NCBI RefSeq assembly: GCF_000255295.1
Contig: NC_017030.1
Coordinates: 6,422,328 to 6,486,327, forward strand
Source of the DNA: Corallococcus coralloides DSM 2259
Lineage (GTDB): Bacteria > Myxococcota > Myxococcia > Myxococcales > Myxococcaceae
DNA length: 64,000 nt
Direction: 5' to 3'
Shown here: in pieces, positions 33,231 through 42,832 of the stretch
How positions within the stretch are numbered: position 1 is the stretch's first letter
How the letters are laid out: the number at the start of each line of letters is the position of its first letter
The notes under the pieces: model-generated
The model's database searches: none
The model's input: the letters and a program-made list of their open reading frames with translations, nothing else
What the model was told of the DNA's origin: nothing
Program-made: the position numbers and the translations under genes

Positions 33231-36035
33231 ATGGAGAAGGAACTGAGTGGGAAGCCGGTGGTGGGTGGCAGGGAGTCGCGGCGCGGCGGACGTGCGAAGG
33301 GCAAGGCGGCGACGGCCTCCACGGGGCTGACCGTGGAGCGCTTCTTCACGACGCCCGGCGTGGATCCGGCGGACGAGCTGGCGTGGGAGTACCGCAGCGC
33401 GAGCATCAAGGGCGAGGACGGCAAGGTCGTCTTCGATCAGAAGGACATTGAGGTCCCCAAGTCCTGGTCGATGCTGGCGACGAACGTCGTGGCGTCGAAG
33501 TACTTCCGGGGCACGCCCGGCACGCCCGAGCGTGAGACGAGCGTGCGCAAGCTGGTGGCGCGCGTGGTGGACACCCTCACCCGCTGGGGTGAAGAGGGGC
33601 ACTACTTCGCGTCGGCGGTGGACCGCGAGGCGTTCCACGCGGAGCTGACGCACCTCCTGCTCCGTCAGAAGGCGGCGTTCAACTCGCCCGTCTGGTTCAA
33701 CGTGGGCGTGGAGGAGCACCCGCAGTGCTCGGCGTGCTTCATCAACAGCGTGGACGACAACATGGAGTCCATCCTGGGGCTGGCGCGCACGGAGGGCATG
33801 CTCTTCAAGTACGGCAGCGGCACGGGCTCCAACCTGTCCAGCATCCGCGGCAGCAAGGAGCTGCTGGCGGGCGGCGGCACCGCGTCCGGCCCGGTGTCGT
33901 TCATGCGCGGCTTCGACGCGTTCGCGGGCGTCATCAAGAGCGGCGGCAAGACGCGGCGCGCGGCGAAGATGGTCATCCTCAACGCCGAGCACCCGGACAT
34001 CCTCGAGTTCATCCGCTGCAAGTCGAACGAGGAGAAGAAGGCCTGGGCGCTGATTGAAGCGGGCTACGACCCGTCCTTCAACGGCGAGGCCTACGGGTCG
34101 GTGTTCTTCCAGAACTCCAACAACTCCGTGCGCGTCACCGACGAATTCATGAAGGCGGTGGTGAACGACGGCCCGTGGCAGACGCGCGCGGTGCGCGACG
34201 GCCAGGTGATGGAGACCTACAAGGCCCGTGAGCTGTTCCGTGAAATCGCGGAGGCGGCGCACCTGTGCGGCGACCCGGGCCTCCAGTACGACACCACGGT
34301 GAACGCGTGGCACACGTGCTCCGGCACAGCGCGCATCAACGCGTCCAACCCCTGCTCCGAGTACATGTTCCTGGATGACTCGGCCTGCAACCTGGCGTCG
34401 CTGAACCTGATGCACTTCCGCACGCTGGAGGGTGGCTTCGACGTGGCCGCCTTCAAGCACGCGGTGTCCGTGGTGCTGCTGGCGCAGGAGATCATCGTCG
34501 GATTCAGCCGCTACCCCACCGAGCGCATCGCGAAGAACAGCCACGACTACCGTCCGCTGGGCCTGGGCTACGCGAACCTGGGCGCGCTGCTGATGGCGTC
34601 CGGTCTGCCGTATGACTCCCCTGCCGGCCGCAACCTGGCGGGGGCGATTACGTCGCTGATGTGCGGCGAGGCGTACGCGACGAGCGCGCGCATCGCGGAG
34701 AAGCAGGGCGCGTTCGCGGGCTACGGCAACAACGCGGAGCCCATGCTCGGCGTCATCCGCAAGCACCGCAAGGCGGCGTACCAGCTGCCGGCGGACGGCG
34801 TGAGCGCGGAGCTGCACCAGGCGCAGAAGGAGGCCTGGGATGACGCGCTGGCGCGCGGCATGGAGCACGGCTACCGCAACAGCCAGGTGACGGTGCTGGC
34901 CCCCACGGGGACCATCGGCTTCATGATGGACTGCGACACCACCGGCATCGAGCCGGACATCGCGCTCATCAAGTACAAGAAGCTGGTGGGCGGCGGCATG
35001 CTGAAGATCGTCAACCAGACGGTGCCGCTGGCGCTGGAGAAGCTGGGCTACCCGCAGACGCAGACGCAGGACATCATCGCGTACCTGGACAAGCACGACA
35101 CCATCGAGGGCGCTCCGCACCTGAAGCCGGAGCACCTGGCGGTGTTCGACTGCGCGTTCAAGCCGTCCAAGGGCCAGCGCAGCATCCACTGGATGGGCCA
35201 CATCGAGATGATGGCCGCGGCGCAGCCGTTCCTCTCCGGCGCCATCTCCAAGACGGTGAACCTGCCGAATGACGCCACGGTGGAGGACATCGAGAAGGCG
35301 TACATCGAGGCGTGGCGCAGCGGTCTGAAGGCCGTCGCCGTGTACCGCGACGGGTGCAAGCGCACGCAGCCGCTCAACACGTCGCAGGACAAGGCCCCGG
35401 AGGCGAAGCGTGTGGTGGCCGAGCCCGCCCCCGCCGTGACGCCGGAGCCCAAGGCGCTGCGCCGCCGGCTGCCGGACGAGCGGCAGTCCATCACGCACAA
35501 GTTCTCCATCGGTGGCCACGAGGGCTACCTGACGGTGGGCATGTACGAGGACGGCAAGCCGGGTGAGCTCTTCGTCGTCATGGCGAAGGAGGGCTCGGTG
35601 GTGAGCGGCCTGATGGACAGCTTCGCCACCAGCGTGTCGCTGGCGCTCCAGTACGGCGTGCCGCTGCAGGTGCTGGCGGACAAGTTCTGCCACACCCGCT
35701 ACGAGCCGAGCGGCTTCACGGGCAACCCGGCCATCCCCATCGCCAAGTCCATCACCGACTACATCTTCCGGTGGCTGTCGCTGAAGTTCCTGCCCACGGA
35801 GCCCTGCTCGGACGACGTGGAGGTGACGCCGGTGGAGGAGGCCCGTCCGGAGCCGGTGACGCAGGCGGCGGTGCCGGCGCAGGTGGGGACGCTGCAGCTG
35901 TCCGCGATGAACTCGCGCAGCACGTACCTGAACCAGGCGGACGCCCCGCCCTGCCACCAGTGCGGCGCCATCACCGTGCGCAGCGGTGCCTGCTACAAGT
36001 GCACGAACTGCGGCACGACGACAGGCTGCAGCTGA
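33231..36035 (+). CDS. nrdJ: Class II (vitamin B12-dependent) ribonucleoside-diphosphate reductase
   Basis: This 934-residue enzyme reduces ribonucleotides to deoxyribonucleotides with adenosylcobalamin instead of oxygen or an iron-radical subunit. Key stretches are FNSPVWFNVG, CSACFINSVDDNMESI, NPCSEYMFLDDSACNLASLNL with the active-site Cys, and APTGTIGFMMDCDTTGIEPD. The C-terminal region has the zinc-ribbon-like CHQCG and CYKCTNCGTTTGC cysteines that re-reduce the active site. ATG 33231 is preferred because GGAGG lies nine bases before it; a GTG at 33210 is possible. An intrinsic terminator follows. NrdR-like boxes lie upstream. Confidence 0.95.
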   Translation: MEKELSGKPVVGGRESRRGGRAKGKAATASTGLTVERFFTTPGVDPADELAWEYRSASIKGEDGKVVFDQKDIEVPKSWSMLATNVVASKYFRGTPGTPERETSVRKLVARVVDTLTRWGEEGHYFASAVDREAFHAELTHLLLRQKAAFNSPVWFNVGVEEHPQCSACFINSVDDNMESILGLARTEGMLFKYGSGTGSNLSSIRGSKELLAGGGTASGPVSFMRGFDAFAGVIKSGGKTRRAAKMVILNAEHPDILEFIRCKSNEEKKAWALIEAGYDPSFNGEAYGSVFFQNSNNSVRVTDEFMKAVVNDGPWQTRAVRDGQVMETYKARELFREIAEAAHLCGDPGLQYDTTVNAWHTCSGTARINASNPCSEYMFLDDSACNLASLNLMHFRTLEGGFDVAAFKHAVSVVLLAQEIIVGFSRYPTERIAKNSHDYRPLGLGYANLGALLMASGLPYDSPAGRNLAGAITSLMCGEAYATSARIAEKQGAFAGYGNNAEPMLGVIRKHRKAAYQLPADGVSAELHQAQKEAWDDALARGMEHGYRNSQVTVLAPTGTIGFMMDCDTTGIEPDIALIKYKKLVGGGMLKIVNQTVPLALEKLGYPQTQTQDIIAYLDKHDTIEGAPHLKPEHLAVFDCAFKPSKGQRSIHWMGHIEMMAAAQPFLSGAISKTVNLPNDATVEDIEKAYIEAWRSGLKAVAVYRDGCKRTQPLNTSQDKAPEAKRVVAEPAPAVTPEPKALRRRLPDERQSITHKFSIGGHEGYLTVGMYEDGKPGELFVVMAKEGSVVSGLMDSFATSVSLALQYGVPLQVLADKFCHTRYEPSGFTGNPAIPIAKSITDYIFRWLSLKFLPTEPCSDDVEVTPVEEARPEPVTQAAVPAQVGTLQLSAMNSRSTYLNQADAPPCHQCGAITVRSGACYKCTNCGTTTGCS

Positions 36036-36065
36036 GCGCCGCGTCGGTCGTGACCTGAAGTGAGA

Positions 36066-36112
36066 AAGGGCTCCGGGGCATCAGGCTCCGGAGCCCTTCG
36101 TGTTTGTGTTTC
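36066..36112 (+). terminator. Rho-independent terminator of nrdJ
   Basis: AAGGGCTCCGG (36066-36076) pairs perfectly with CCGGAGCCCTT (36088-36098). A T-rich tail CGTGTTTGTGTTT follows. It is 30 bases past the nrdJ stop and meets the stop of the convergent gene. Confidence 0.8.
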
Positions 36113-39100
36113 AGGGGAAGCGATGGAGGCGGGTGCAGATCTCCACGGCCCTGTCCGCGATGCGGCCCAGCTCCTCCAGCATGGCGACGTCCAGGGGCGC
36201 GGGGCCGTGCTCGGCGACGAAGAAGGCCACGGGCTGGCCGCGCGAGTGCAGCGGGAAGACGAGCAGGTGGGACTCGGACTCTCCGCACAGCGCGGAGAAG
36301 ATGGCCTCGTCCTGGGGCACCTGCGGGGCGCTGAAGACGCTGGGGCTGGGGCCGTTCATCGCGGAGGTGAAGAGGGACGGCGTGTCCAGGTCCACCTTGA
36401 GCGCGGTGACCTCCGGACGGTCGCTGCCCGGGCCCCAGGAACGGCCCACGCGCGCGAGCCCGAAGCTGTCACCCAGGAGGAACGCCCGGCGGAAGCGGCC
36501 CGCGCTGTAGGCCAGCAGCACCTTGCCGACCATGCCCTGCGAGTCCGCGGTGTCGAGCGCGGAGAGGACCTGCTCGGCGGTGACTGCGGGACCGTCCGCT
36601 GGCGTGTCGGTGGACGCACTGGCGGCGGCGAGCAGGGCCTGGGCAGGATCGACCTGCGCGGCGGCCTGCGGCTGCCATGGCTGCTGCATGAACTCCCACG
36701 CGGAGGCCAGCGCCACGCCGTCCTCGGAGGCAGCGGGCGCTGCGGCGGGGACGTCCAGGTCCACGACGCGGTCCGCCCAGGTGGTCTCCGGGCTGTGGCC
36801 CACGGCGCCCTCCCCTTCCCCGCCGCCCTGCCAGCCCACGAACTCCCACGTGGAGGCGAGCTGCATGGGCTCCTCGGAGGAGGTGGGCAGGTCGTCGAGC
36901 GCGATGGGCGTCCGGTCGCGGACCGGTGCCGGGGGCGCGGCCACGAGGCGTGGCTTCGGCAGGGCCACGGCCTCTTCGGCGGCCGTGGGGCTGGGGGCTT
37001 CCGCCTGCGAGGCAGCGGGTTCGGTCGTGGGATTGGCTGCCGCTTCCGAGAGGGCGACCTCGAACTCCGGCGGGACTTCGGCTCGGTGCTCTTCGGCGGG
37101 CGTGGGGCTGGTGCTCTCCGCCGGAGGAGCGGGGATCGCGGCGTCGGACTTCGGTGCGGCGGCGATCTGCCAGGGTTCGGCTTCCGGGGACGCGGCGGGC
37201 TTTTGCGACTCTCCCGCCAGGCTGAACTCGAGCGCGTCGGCTTCGGCGTCCTGGGTGGCGGGGGCGGCAATGACAGACGCTTCCGGAGCTTCAGGTGAAG
37301 GCTCCGTGGAGACGGACGCCTCCGTGGTGGGAAGGCGCTCCGGCTTCGCGGCTTCGACGGCGACGGGCGCTTCCGGGACGGCCTTGAGCTCCGTCGCCTC
37401 CAACAGCCCGCCATCCTTCGGAGCGTCAGCAGCGGCGATGGGTTCCTGCGCGGGTGCGTCCGGCGCGGCGTCCCAGACGGGTTCCGCCTCGGGAATGGCC
37501 TCAGGCTCGTGCGAATCGGCGGACACCCTATCCTCGACGTCGAGGACCTCCGCGGCTTCGGCGGCCTGAGGCTTCTGCGGCTCGGAGGCCATCACCTCAT
37601 CGACGTCGAGGACCTCCGCGACTTCGGCGACCTTGGGCGCATGCTGCTCGGCGGGCACCACATCCTCGACGTCGAGGACCTCCGCAGCGGTCGCGGCCTG
37701 AGGAGCATGCTGCTCCGCGGACATCACCTCTTCGACGTCGAGGACCTCCGCAGCTTCGGCGGCCTTCGGCGCATGCTGCTCGGCGGCCAATGCATCTTCG
37801 ACGTCGAGGACCTCCGCGGCTTCGGCGACCGGGACCGCATGCTGCTCGGCGGACATCACGTCCTCGACGTCGAGGACGTCCGCAACCTCCACAGCGGTCG
37901 CGGCTGGCGACTCCGCGGCCACGTCTCCGAGGATGTCGTCGTCGGACAGATCATCCCCGGTCAGGACCGCCGCGGGCTCGGGCGCCTTCTCGGGGGCAGC
38001 TGCGACAGGTGCGACGTCGAGCAGCTCGGAACTCGGACTGACGTCGGCGTCGACGAGCAACTCGGCGTCCAGCACCAGTTCGGACAACGACGAACTCTGA
38101 GAAGGCTTGGCGGCGTCGGCCTTCAACGGTGCATCCGCGACGTCCGAGGCCACCTGCTTCGCGGAAGAGGCGTCCGCGAATGCATCCCCCCACTCTCCTC
38201 CGAGGTCCGGCACCAAGTCGCTAGCTGCCGGGACCTCCTCGACGGAGACCACAGCGGGAGCTGCGTCCACAACAGCCGCCGTGATGGCGCGGTTCACTCC
38301 GGACGGACGTCGAGCCGCTTGGGGCTGGGCTCCACCGGAAGACAGCTCCATGACAGGAATTGAGGCACTCGCCGCGTCCTGGGCAAGCCCCTCTGGGGAA
38401 GGCGCACCGGGCGCAGCCTGTGCCGTCTCGAGGCCGGCACTCACGTTCCCAGACAGGCCCTGAGGCGCAATGGCAGGCGCGCCGCCTTGGGAGGCAATCG
38501 CTACGCCAGACAGGCCTTGGGCTCCACTCGCCGGGACAGACGACCCTTGGGCCGCCGTCGCGGACGACAGGCTTCCGGGCGGCACACTCGTCGCGCCCTG
38601 GGCCATCGCGGCTGGAGTCCCCGGTGGAGGCACGGCGACAGGAGCTGGAGCACCAGGACGAGACGGCGGAATCCCAGGCGGAGGAACGGCGACACCCGGC
38701 GCGCCAGCAGCAACCGAAGGCACGGCTCCAGATGGAGGCCCTTGCCGAGGCGGCGCCCCCGGAGGAAGCGGCTGGCCACCCGCGACGACAGGACGTCCCT
38801 GCACGGCATTCGGCGGCACGGCGCCTGGAGGCCCCATCGGACGCGCGCCCGGAGGAGCCCCGACACCGGGAACCCCAGGAGCGGTCGGAGGACGCTGTCC
38901 CGGAGGAACAGGTCCCGCACCACCAGGAGTCATCACCACGGGCGCGCCCTGAGGAGGCCGAGGCGCTGCGCCCGGAGGCATGCCCGGAGCTCCCGGCGGA
39001 GGCCCTGCGCGGACCATGCCCGGAGGCATCGGCGCGCCCGGGGGCATCGGTGCGCCCGGAGGCCCCACCGGTCGCGGCCCTGGCGCACCCGGCGCGGCGG

Positions 39101-40259
39101 GACGCATGCCCGGAGGCGGCGTCTTCGGTACAGAGGGGATCCCCGTCGCAGAAGGTCGAACCGCCGGAGGTACGGGCCCCGTTCGCCCGATCATCCCGGG
39201 AGGCTGCGCGCCCGGCGGAGGCGCCGCACGCGGAGGCATTCCGGCTCCAGGAGGAAGCCCTCCCGAAGCCGCCGGCGCGGCACCCGGCGGAACCGCCCCA
39301 GGCGCGACTCCCACCGGCGCGGCGCCCGGCGGAACCGCTCCAGGCGCGACTCCCATCGGCGCAGCCACAGGCACTCCCGGAGCCACCGGCCCAGGCGCCG
39401 GCATTCCCTGAGCCACCGGCGGAAGTCCTCCCACCGCTCCCTGCCGGGCCACCATGCCCGGAGGCTGCGCCACCAGCCGGGGCGGCGCGGCCGGAGGACT
39501 CCCAGCGGGCCGAGCCATCTCGACGACCGGAGGAGCCCGCACCGGCTCCCCCATCACGATGTCCGGAAGCTCCTCGCCGACGATGGCCGCGTCGGCGATG
39601 TCCGCGTCGGCCTCCAGCTCCTCTGAGTCATCACTGAGGAACTGTCCCGGCGCGAGCCCGCCGAACATCCCCGCGACCTCGGGCTCCGCGCGCACGGGCG
39701 CGGGCGGAGGCGGCATGGCCGGCGGCGGCACGACCACCGGCGCCGCCATGCCGACAGGCGCCACCGCCGCCATGGACACCGAACGGCGCGCGGGCAACGG
39801 AATGGCCGGCTTCAGCGGGCGCGTCGGCCGGTCGATGTCGTAGCGCAGGCTCAGGTAGTGGAACAGCCGCAGCTCCGGCACCACGTACGGGACGATGCGC
39901 ATGCCGGTGATGAACCCGAGCGCATCCGTGGTCTGCAGGTCCAGCGGGTTGGCCATCGCGACCTTCAGCCGCCGGCCCTCCACCGCGAGCGGGAACGCCT
40001 GGTGCTTCTCCGCCTGATCCGCGGTGAGCAGCTTCAGCGTCGCCTCGGTGACGGCGTCGAAGTCCGCCTCCATCGCGACGGGCAACCGGGTCAGCTCCCC
40101 CAGCACCATGCCCACCGTCTCGATGTCGAGGAACCCCAGCTCCACGAGCCGGGAGCCCAACCGGCCTCCGTGCACGAGCTGCGCGCTCATGCCCTGGTCG
40201 AGCTGCGCCTGCGTCAGGAGGCCCTTGCGGACCAGCGTCAATCCCAGCTTGTCGCCCAT
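36111..40259 (-). CDS. Large MshEN-domain protein with Pro-rich linker, 22-residue repeats and GAF-like end
   Basis: This 1382-residue protein begins with an MshEN (GspE N-terminal) domain, about residues 1-150. It contains RLGSRLVELGFLDIETV, which matches the c-di-GMP-binding pattern RLGxxLxxxG. Residues about 170-600 are a disordered Pro/Gly/Ala stretch with PPGA-type repeats. Acidic and Ala/Glu-rich segments follow, with six units of a 22-residue repeat (consensus AEVLDVEDxxxAEQHAP) near residues 790-920. The last 150 residues (VLLAYSAGRFRRAFLLGD onward) look like a GAF-type sensory fold. No ATPase domain is present. The start was moved to ATG 40259 since the upstream 26 residues are not domain-like. 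A c-di-GMP-responsive scaffold for polar or motility machinery is an inference. Confidence 0.8.
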   Translation of the reverse strand: MGDKLGLTLVRKGLLTQAQLDQGMSAQLVHGGRLGSRLVELGFLDIETVGMVLGELTRLPVAMEADFDAVTEATLKLLTADQAEKHQAFPLAVEGRRLKVAMANPLDLQTTDALGFITGMRIVPYVVPELRLFHYLSLRYDIDRPTRPLKPAIPLPARRSVSMAAVAPVGMAAPVVVPPPAMPPPPAPVRAEPEVAGMFGGLAPGQFLSDDSEELEADADIADAAIVGEELPDIVMGEPVRAPPVVEMARPAGSPPAAPPRLVAQPPGMVARQGAVGGLPPVAQGMPAPGPVAPGVPVAAPMGVAPGAVPPGAAPVGVAPGAVPPGAAPAASGGLPPGAGMPPRAAPPPGAQPPGMIGRTGPVPPAVRPSATGIPSVPKTPPPGMRPAAPGAPGPRPVGPPGAPMPPGAPMPPGMVRAGPPPGAPGMPPGAAPRPPQGAPVVMTPGGAGPVPPGQRPPTAPGVPGVGAPPGARPMGPPGAVPPNAVQGRPVVAGGQPLPPGAPPRQGPPSGAVPSVAAGAPGVAVPPPGIPPSRPGAPAPVAVPPPGTPAAMAQGATSVPPGSLSSATAAQGSSVPASGAQGLSGVAIASQGGAPAIAPQGLSGNVSAGLETAQAAPGAPSPEGLAQDAASASIPVMELSSGGAQPQAARRPSGVNRAITAAVVDAAPAVVSVEEVPAASDLVPDLGGEWGDAFADASSAKQVASDVADAPLKADAAKPSQSSSLSELVLDAELLVDADVSPSSELLDVAPVAAAPEKAPEPAAVLTGDDLSDDDILGDVAAESPAATAVEVADVLDVEDVMSAEQHAVPVAEAAEVLDVEDALAAEQHAPKAAEAAEVLDVEEVMSAEQHAPQAATAAEVLDVEDVVPAEQHAPKVAEVAEVLDVDEVMASEPQKPQAAEAAEVLDVEDRVSADSHEPEAIPEAEPVWDAAPDAPAQEPIAAADAPKDGGLLEATELKAVPEAPVAVEAAKPERLPTTEASVSTEPSPEAPEASVIAAPATQDAEADALEFSLAGESQKPAASPEAEPWQIAAAPKSDAAIPAPPAESTSPTPAEEHRAEVPPEFEVALSEAAANPTTEPAASQAEAPSPTAAEEAVALPKPRLVAAPPAPVRDRTPIALDDLPTSSEEPMQLASTWEFVGWQGGGEGEGAVGHSPETTWADRVVDLDVPAAAPAASEDGVALASAWEFMQQPWQPQAAAQVDPAQALLAAASASTDTPADGPAVTAEQVLSALDTADSQGMVGKVLLAYSAGRFRRAFLLGDSFGLARVGRSWGPGSDRPEVTALKVDLDTPSLFTSAMNGPSPSVFSAPQVPQDEAIFSALCGESESHLLVFPLHSRGQPVAFFVAEHGPAPLDVAMLEELGRIADRAVEICTRLHRFP
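37500..37875. repeat. Six 66-bp tandem repeats inside the MshEN protein gene
   Basis: Units start at 37532, 37598, 37664, 37730, 37796 and 37862, exactly 66 bases apart. The best copies contain the perfect palindrome CCTCGACGTCGAGG, which encodes the LDVED core. The units encode a 22-residue repeat with some variation at the DNA level, so the protein repeat seems to be kept by selection. Confidence 0.85.
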
Positions 40260-40363
40260 GTCGGCCCGCAGTCTAAACGGCTTCGCGGTGCCAATGAGAG
40301 GGTGCGCACGAATACGACCTGCGCGCCCGTCCTGCACGCCTGCCTGCCTCGGACGCGGGACCC

Positions 40364-40391
40364 AGGCCCCGGTGCGGGCACACCCGGGCCT
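40364..40391 (-). terminator. Candidate terminator after the kelch lipoprotein gene
   Basis: AGGCCC plus GGTG pair with CACC plus GGGCCT across one C-C mismatch and a six-base loop. It lies 22 bases past the kelch gene stop. There is no U-tract. Confidence 0.4.
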
Positions 40392-40412
40392 GAGGGTTGG
40401 GAGGAAATGCCC

Positions 40413-42785
40413 CTACTCCGTGTAGAGCTCCGCGGAGGCGTACGCGACGCCGTAGTAGCCCCCCGCCACCAGCACCTTGCCCGAGGGGAGCAGGGTCGCC
40501 GTCTGGGCTTCCCGCTCGATGAGCATGCTGCCCGTGTTCGTCCAGACCTCCGGCTCCGGGTCGAAGATCTCCGCGGTGCGCGTGAAGGTGGAACCGCCGT
40601 TGATGAAGACGGCCCCCCCGGCGATGAGCACCCGGCCCGAGGGCAGCACCGTCGCGGTGTGGTCCATGCGGGCGATGGCCATGTTCAAGGCGCTGCTCCA
40701 CTGACCCGAGGCCGGATTGAACACCTCCGCCGTCCGCGTCCAGGACGAGCTCCCCGCCACGGTGCGCCCACCGGTGACGAGCACCTGGCCCGAGGGCAGC
40801 ACCGTCTGCGTGTGGTAGCGGCGGGGCACCGCCATGGAACCCGTGGCCTTCCAGGTGCCGGAGGCCGGCGTGTACAGCTCCGCCGTCGCGATGGGCGATC
40901 CGGTGGTCCCCTCACCGCCCGCCACCAGGACCTGCCCCGAGGGCAGCAAACTCGCACCGGAGAGGTGGCGCGGCACGGTGAGGCTTCCCGTCGCGATCCA
41001 CCGGTGGGTGGCGGCGTCATACAACTCCGCGCTGGCGAGCTTCGTCCGGGTGCCGCCCAGCCACTGCTCGCCGCCCAGCACCAACACCCGGCCCGTGCCC
41101 AGCAGCACGGCGTGGTGGCTGTCGCGCGCCGAGATCATGTTCGGGGCAGCGGTCCAGGTGCCCGTCAGCGGGTCGTACAGCTCGGCGGAGGCATGCGAGT
41201 CGGTGTTGGAGTTGGCGGCGACTTGCCCACCCGTCACGAGCACTCGGCCATCCGGAAGCAGCGTGGCGGTGTGCTGGGTGCGCGGCACGGACATGCTGCC
41301 GGTGGGCTGCCACGTGCCCGTGGCCGGATCATAAAGCTCCGCCGAGGCCACGGCGCTCTGGGCGGACGTGACCGTGTTGTATCCGCCCACCACGAGCACC
41401 CGGCCATCCTTGAGCAGCGTGGCGGTGTGCCGCAGCCGCGCGGTCCCCATGGGCCCCGTGCTGCTCCAGCCCACGGGGCCGCACTCCACCAGGCCCGTGA
41501 GCCTGAACTGCTTGGACGTGCTCAGGCCGGCGCCGTTGCGCACCAGGACGGTGACGAGCGGCTGCGCGCCCCACGGGAGGCAGCTCGGGGCCGTCCAGGG
41601 GACCTCGCTGGAGTTGCCCGCGTGGAGGGGCGGGCCCAGCGTGCCGGCACTGGCCGACCACTGGAAGGACAGCGGGAGGGGCTGCCCGTCTCGCACCGTC
41701 ACGCGAAATGTCATCGCGGGCAGCGCGGGCACGCTGGCCCCCGCGGGCGAGGTGCTGATGATTTCCGGGGGGAAGCGCACGTCGCGAGGGGCCCCCACGC
41801 ACAGGCGCAGGGTGCCCTGGGCCACCCCACCCCGGCCGTCAGTGACGCTGACCGTGATGGGGCAGCGGCCGCAGGAGGTCTCGGTAGGGCGGGGCTTCTC
41901 GTGGGGGATGAAGGTCGCGGAGGCGGACGTGGCGTTCGTCCACGCCCCCGGGCAGCTGGCGGTCCATTGATAGGAGAGCGGGTCTCCATCCGACTCGACG
42001 ACCGCGGCCGACAGCTCGGTGGGCTCGTTCACCTCCACCTGGGTGCGCGAGGCGGTGACGTTCGTCACCTGGGGCCACGTGTTGAGGCTCGCGGTGAGGA
42101 CGGCGCCCCCTTGACCGGACGTCACGGTGAGCGTGAAGGAGATCGACGCCGAGGCCCCGTGCGAGTCCGTCACCGTCAGCGTGAGGAGGACGGGCCCTTC
42201 CGTCTCGGGAGCCGTCCAGGACGTCACGGCCTGCGCCAGTGAGGAGAAGGTGCCGGCCTGGGCGCTCCAGGCATACGTGAGCGTGTCGCCCGCGTTGTCG
42301 GTGACGCTGGCGGTGAGCTGGACGGTGCCCCCCGGCGTCACGGTGCTGACCGACGCGGTGACGGAGTTGATGCTCGGCACCGCGTTGTCAAAAGGAGGTG
42401 GGGTCTCCACCGGCTGGAGGGTCAACGCCACGGCGACCGGCTGCGCTCCGGTGATGGTGACGTCCTGGGCCTGGCCCTCGAAGCGCTTCACGCCCGCCGC
42501 GTCGAACGCCTGCGCGGTGAAGAGGCGCTGGGAGCCGACGGGAATCGCACTGAGCGCGCCGCTCCAGTTCCCGTCCTCGCCCTTCACCAGCGCGCCGGAA
42601 ATGGCCGCCATGCCGGGCGCCGTCACGGTGACGGTCACCTGGGTGATGGACTCCGCGCCCACCGACCCTTGAACCAACGCCACCAGCTGCGCGCTGCCCG
42701 TGGACGGCTCCGAGCCGCAGCCCGCGAGCGCCGCCCAGAGTCCCAGCAGCAGAAAGAGCCCCCGCCTCTTCCAGATGTCTTGCAT
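40413..42785 (-). CDS. Kelch-repeat lipoprotein with Ig-like domains
   Basis: This 790-residue surface protein has lipobox LAGC at about residues 19-22. Residues about 30-450 hold several Ig/PKD-like beta domains (for example AVPSINSVTASVSTVTPGGTVQLTASV). The C-terminal half has seven kelch-type units with the pattern HTATLLPDGRVLVTGG and ASAELYDPxTGTW, enough for one beta-propeller. It is anchored in the outer or inner membrane and probably binds other proteins or polysaccharide. It follows the sugar-phosphate transferase gene by 47 bases on the same strand. Confidence 0.9.
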   Translation of the reverse strand: MQDIWKRRGLFLLLGLWAALAGCGSEPSTGSAQLVALVQGSVGAESITQVTVTVTAPGMAAISGALVKGEDGNWSGALSAIPVGSQRLFTAQAFDAAGVKRFEGQAQDVTITGAQPVAVALTLQPVETPPPFDNAVPSINSVTASVSTVTPGGTVQLTASVTDNAGDTLTYAWSAQAGTFSSLAQAVTSWTAPETEGPVLLTLTVTDSHGASASISFTLTVTSGQGGAVLTASLNTWPQVTNVTASRTQVEVNEPTELSAAVVESDGDPLSYQWTASCPGAWTNATSASATFIPHEKPRPTETSCGRCPITVSVTDGRGGVAQGTLRLCVGAPRDVRFPPEIISTSPAGASVPALPAMTFRVTVRDGQPLPLSFQWSASAGTLGPPLHAGNSSEVPWTAPSCLPWGAQPLVTVLVRNGAGLSTSKQFRLTGLVECGPVGWSSTGPMGTARLRHTATLLKDGRVLVVGGYNTVTSAQSAVASAELYDPATGTWQPTGSMSVPRTQHTATLLPDGRVLVTGGQVAANSNTDSHASAELYDPLTGTWTAAPNMISARDSHHAVLLGTGRVLVLGGEQWLGGTRTKLASAELYDAATHRWIATGSLTVPRHLSGASLLPSGQVLVAGGEGTTGSPIATAELYTPASGTWKATGSMAVPRRYHTQTVLPSGQVLVTGGRTVAGSSSWTRTAEVFNPASGQWSSALNMAIARMDHTATVLPSGRVLIAGGAVFINGGSTFTRTAEIFDPEPEVWTNTGSMLIEREAQTATLLPSGKVLVAGGYYGVAYASAELYTE

Positions 42786-42832
42786 TGCCCGGACGCTAGC
42801 CGAGCAGGCGTCCGGACACCATGGACCTGGGG

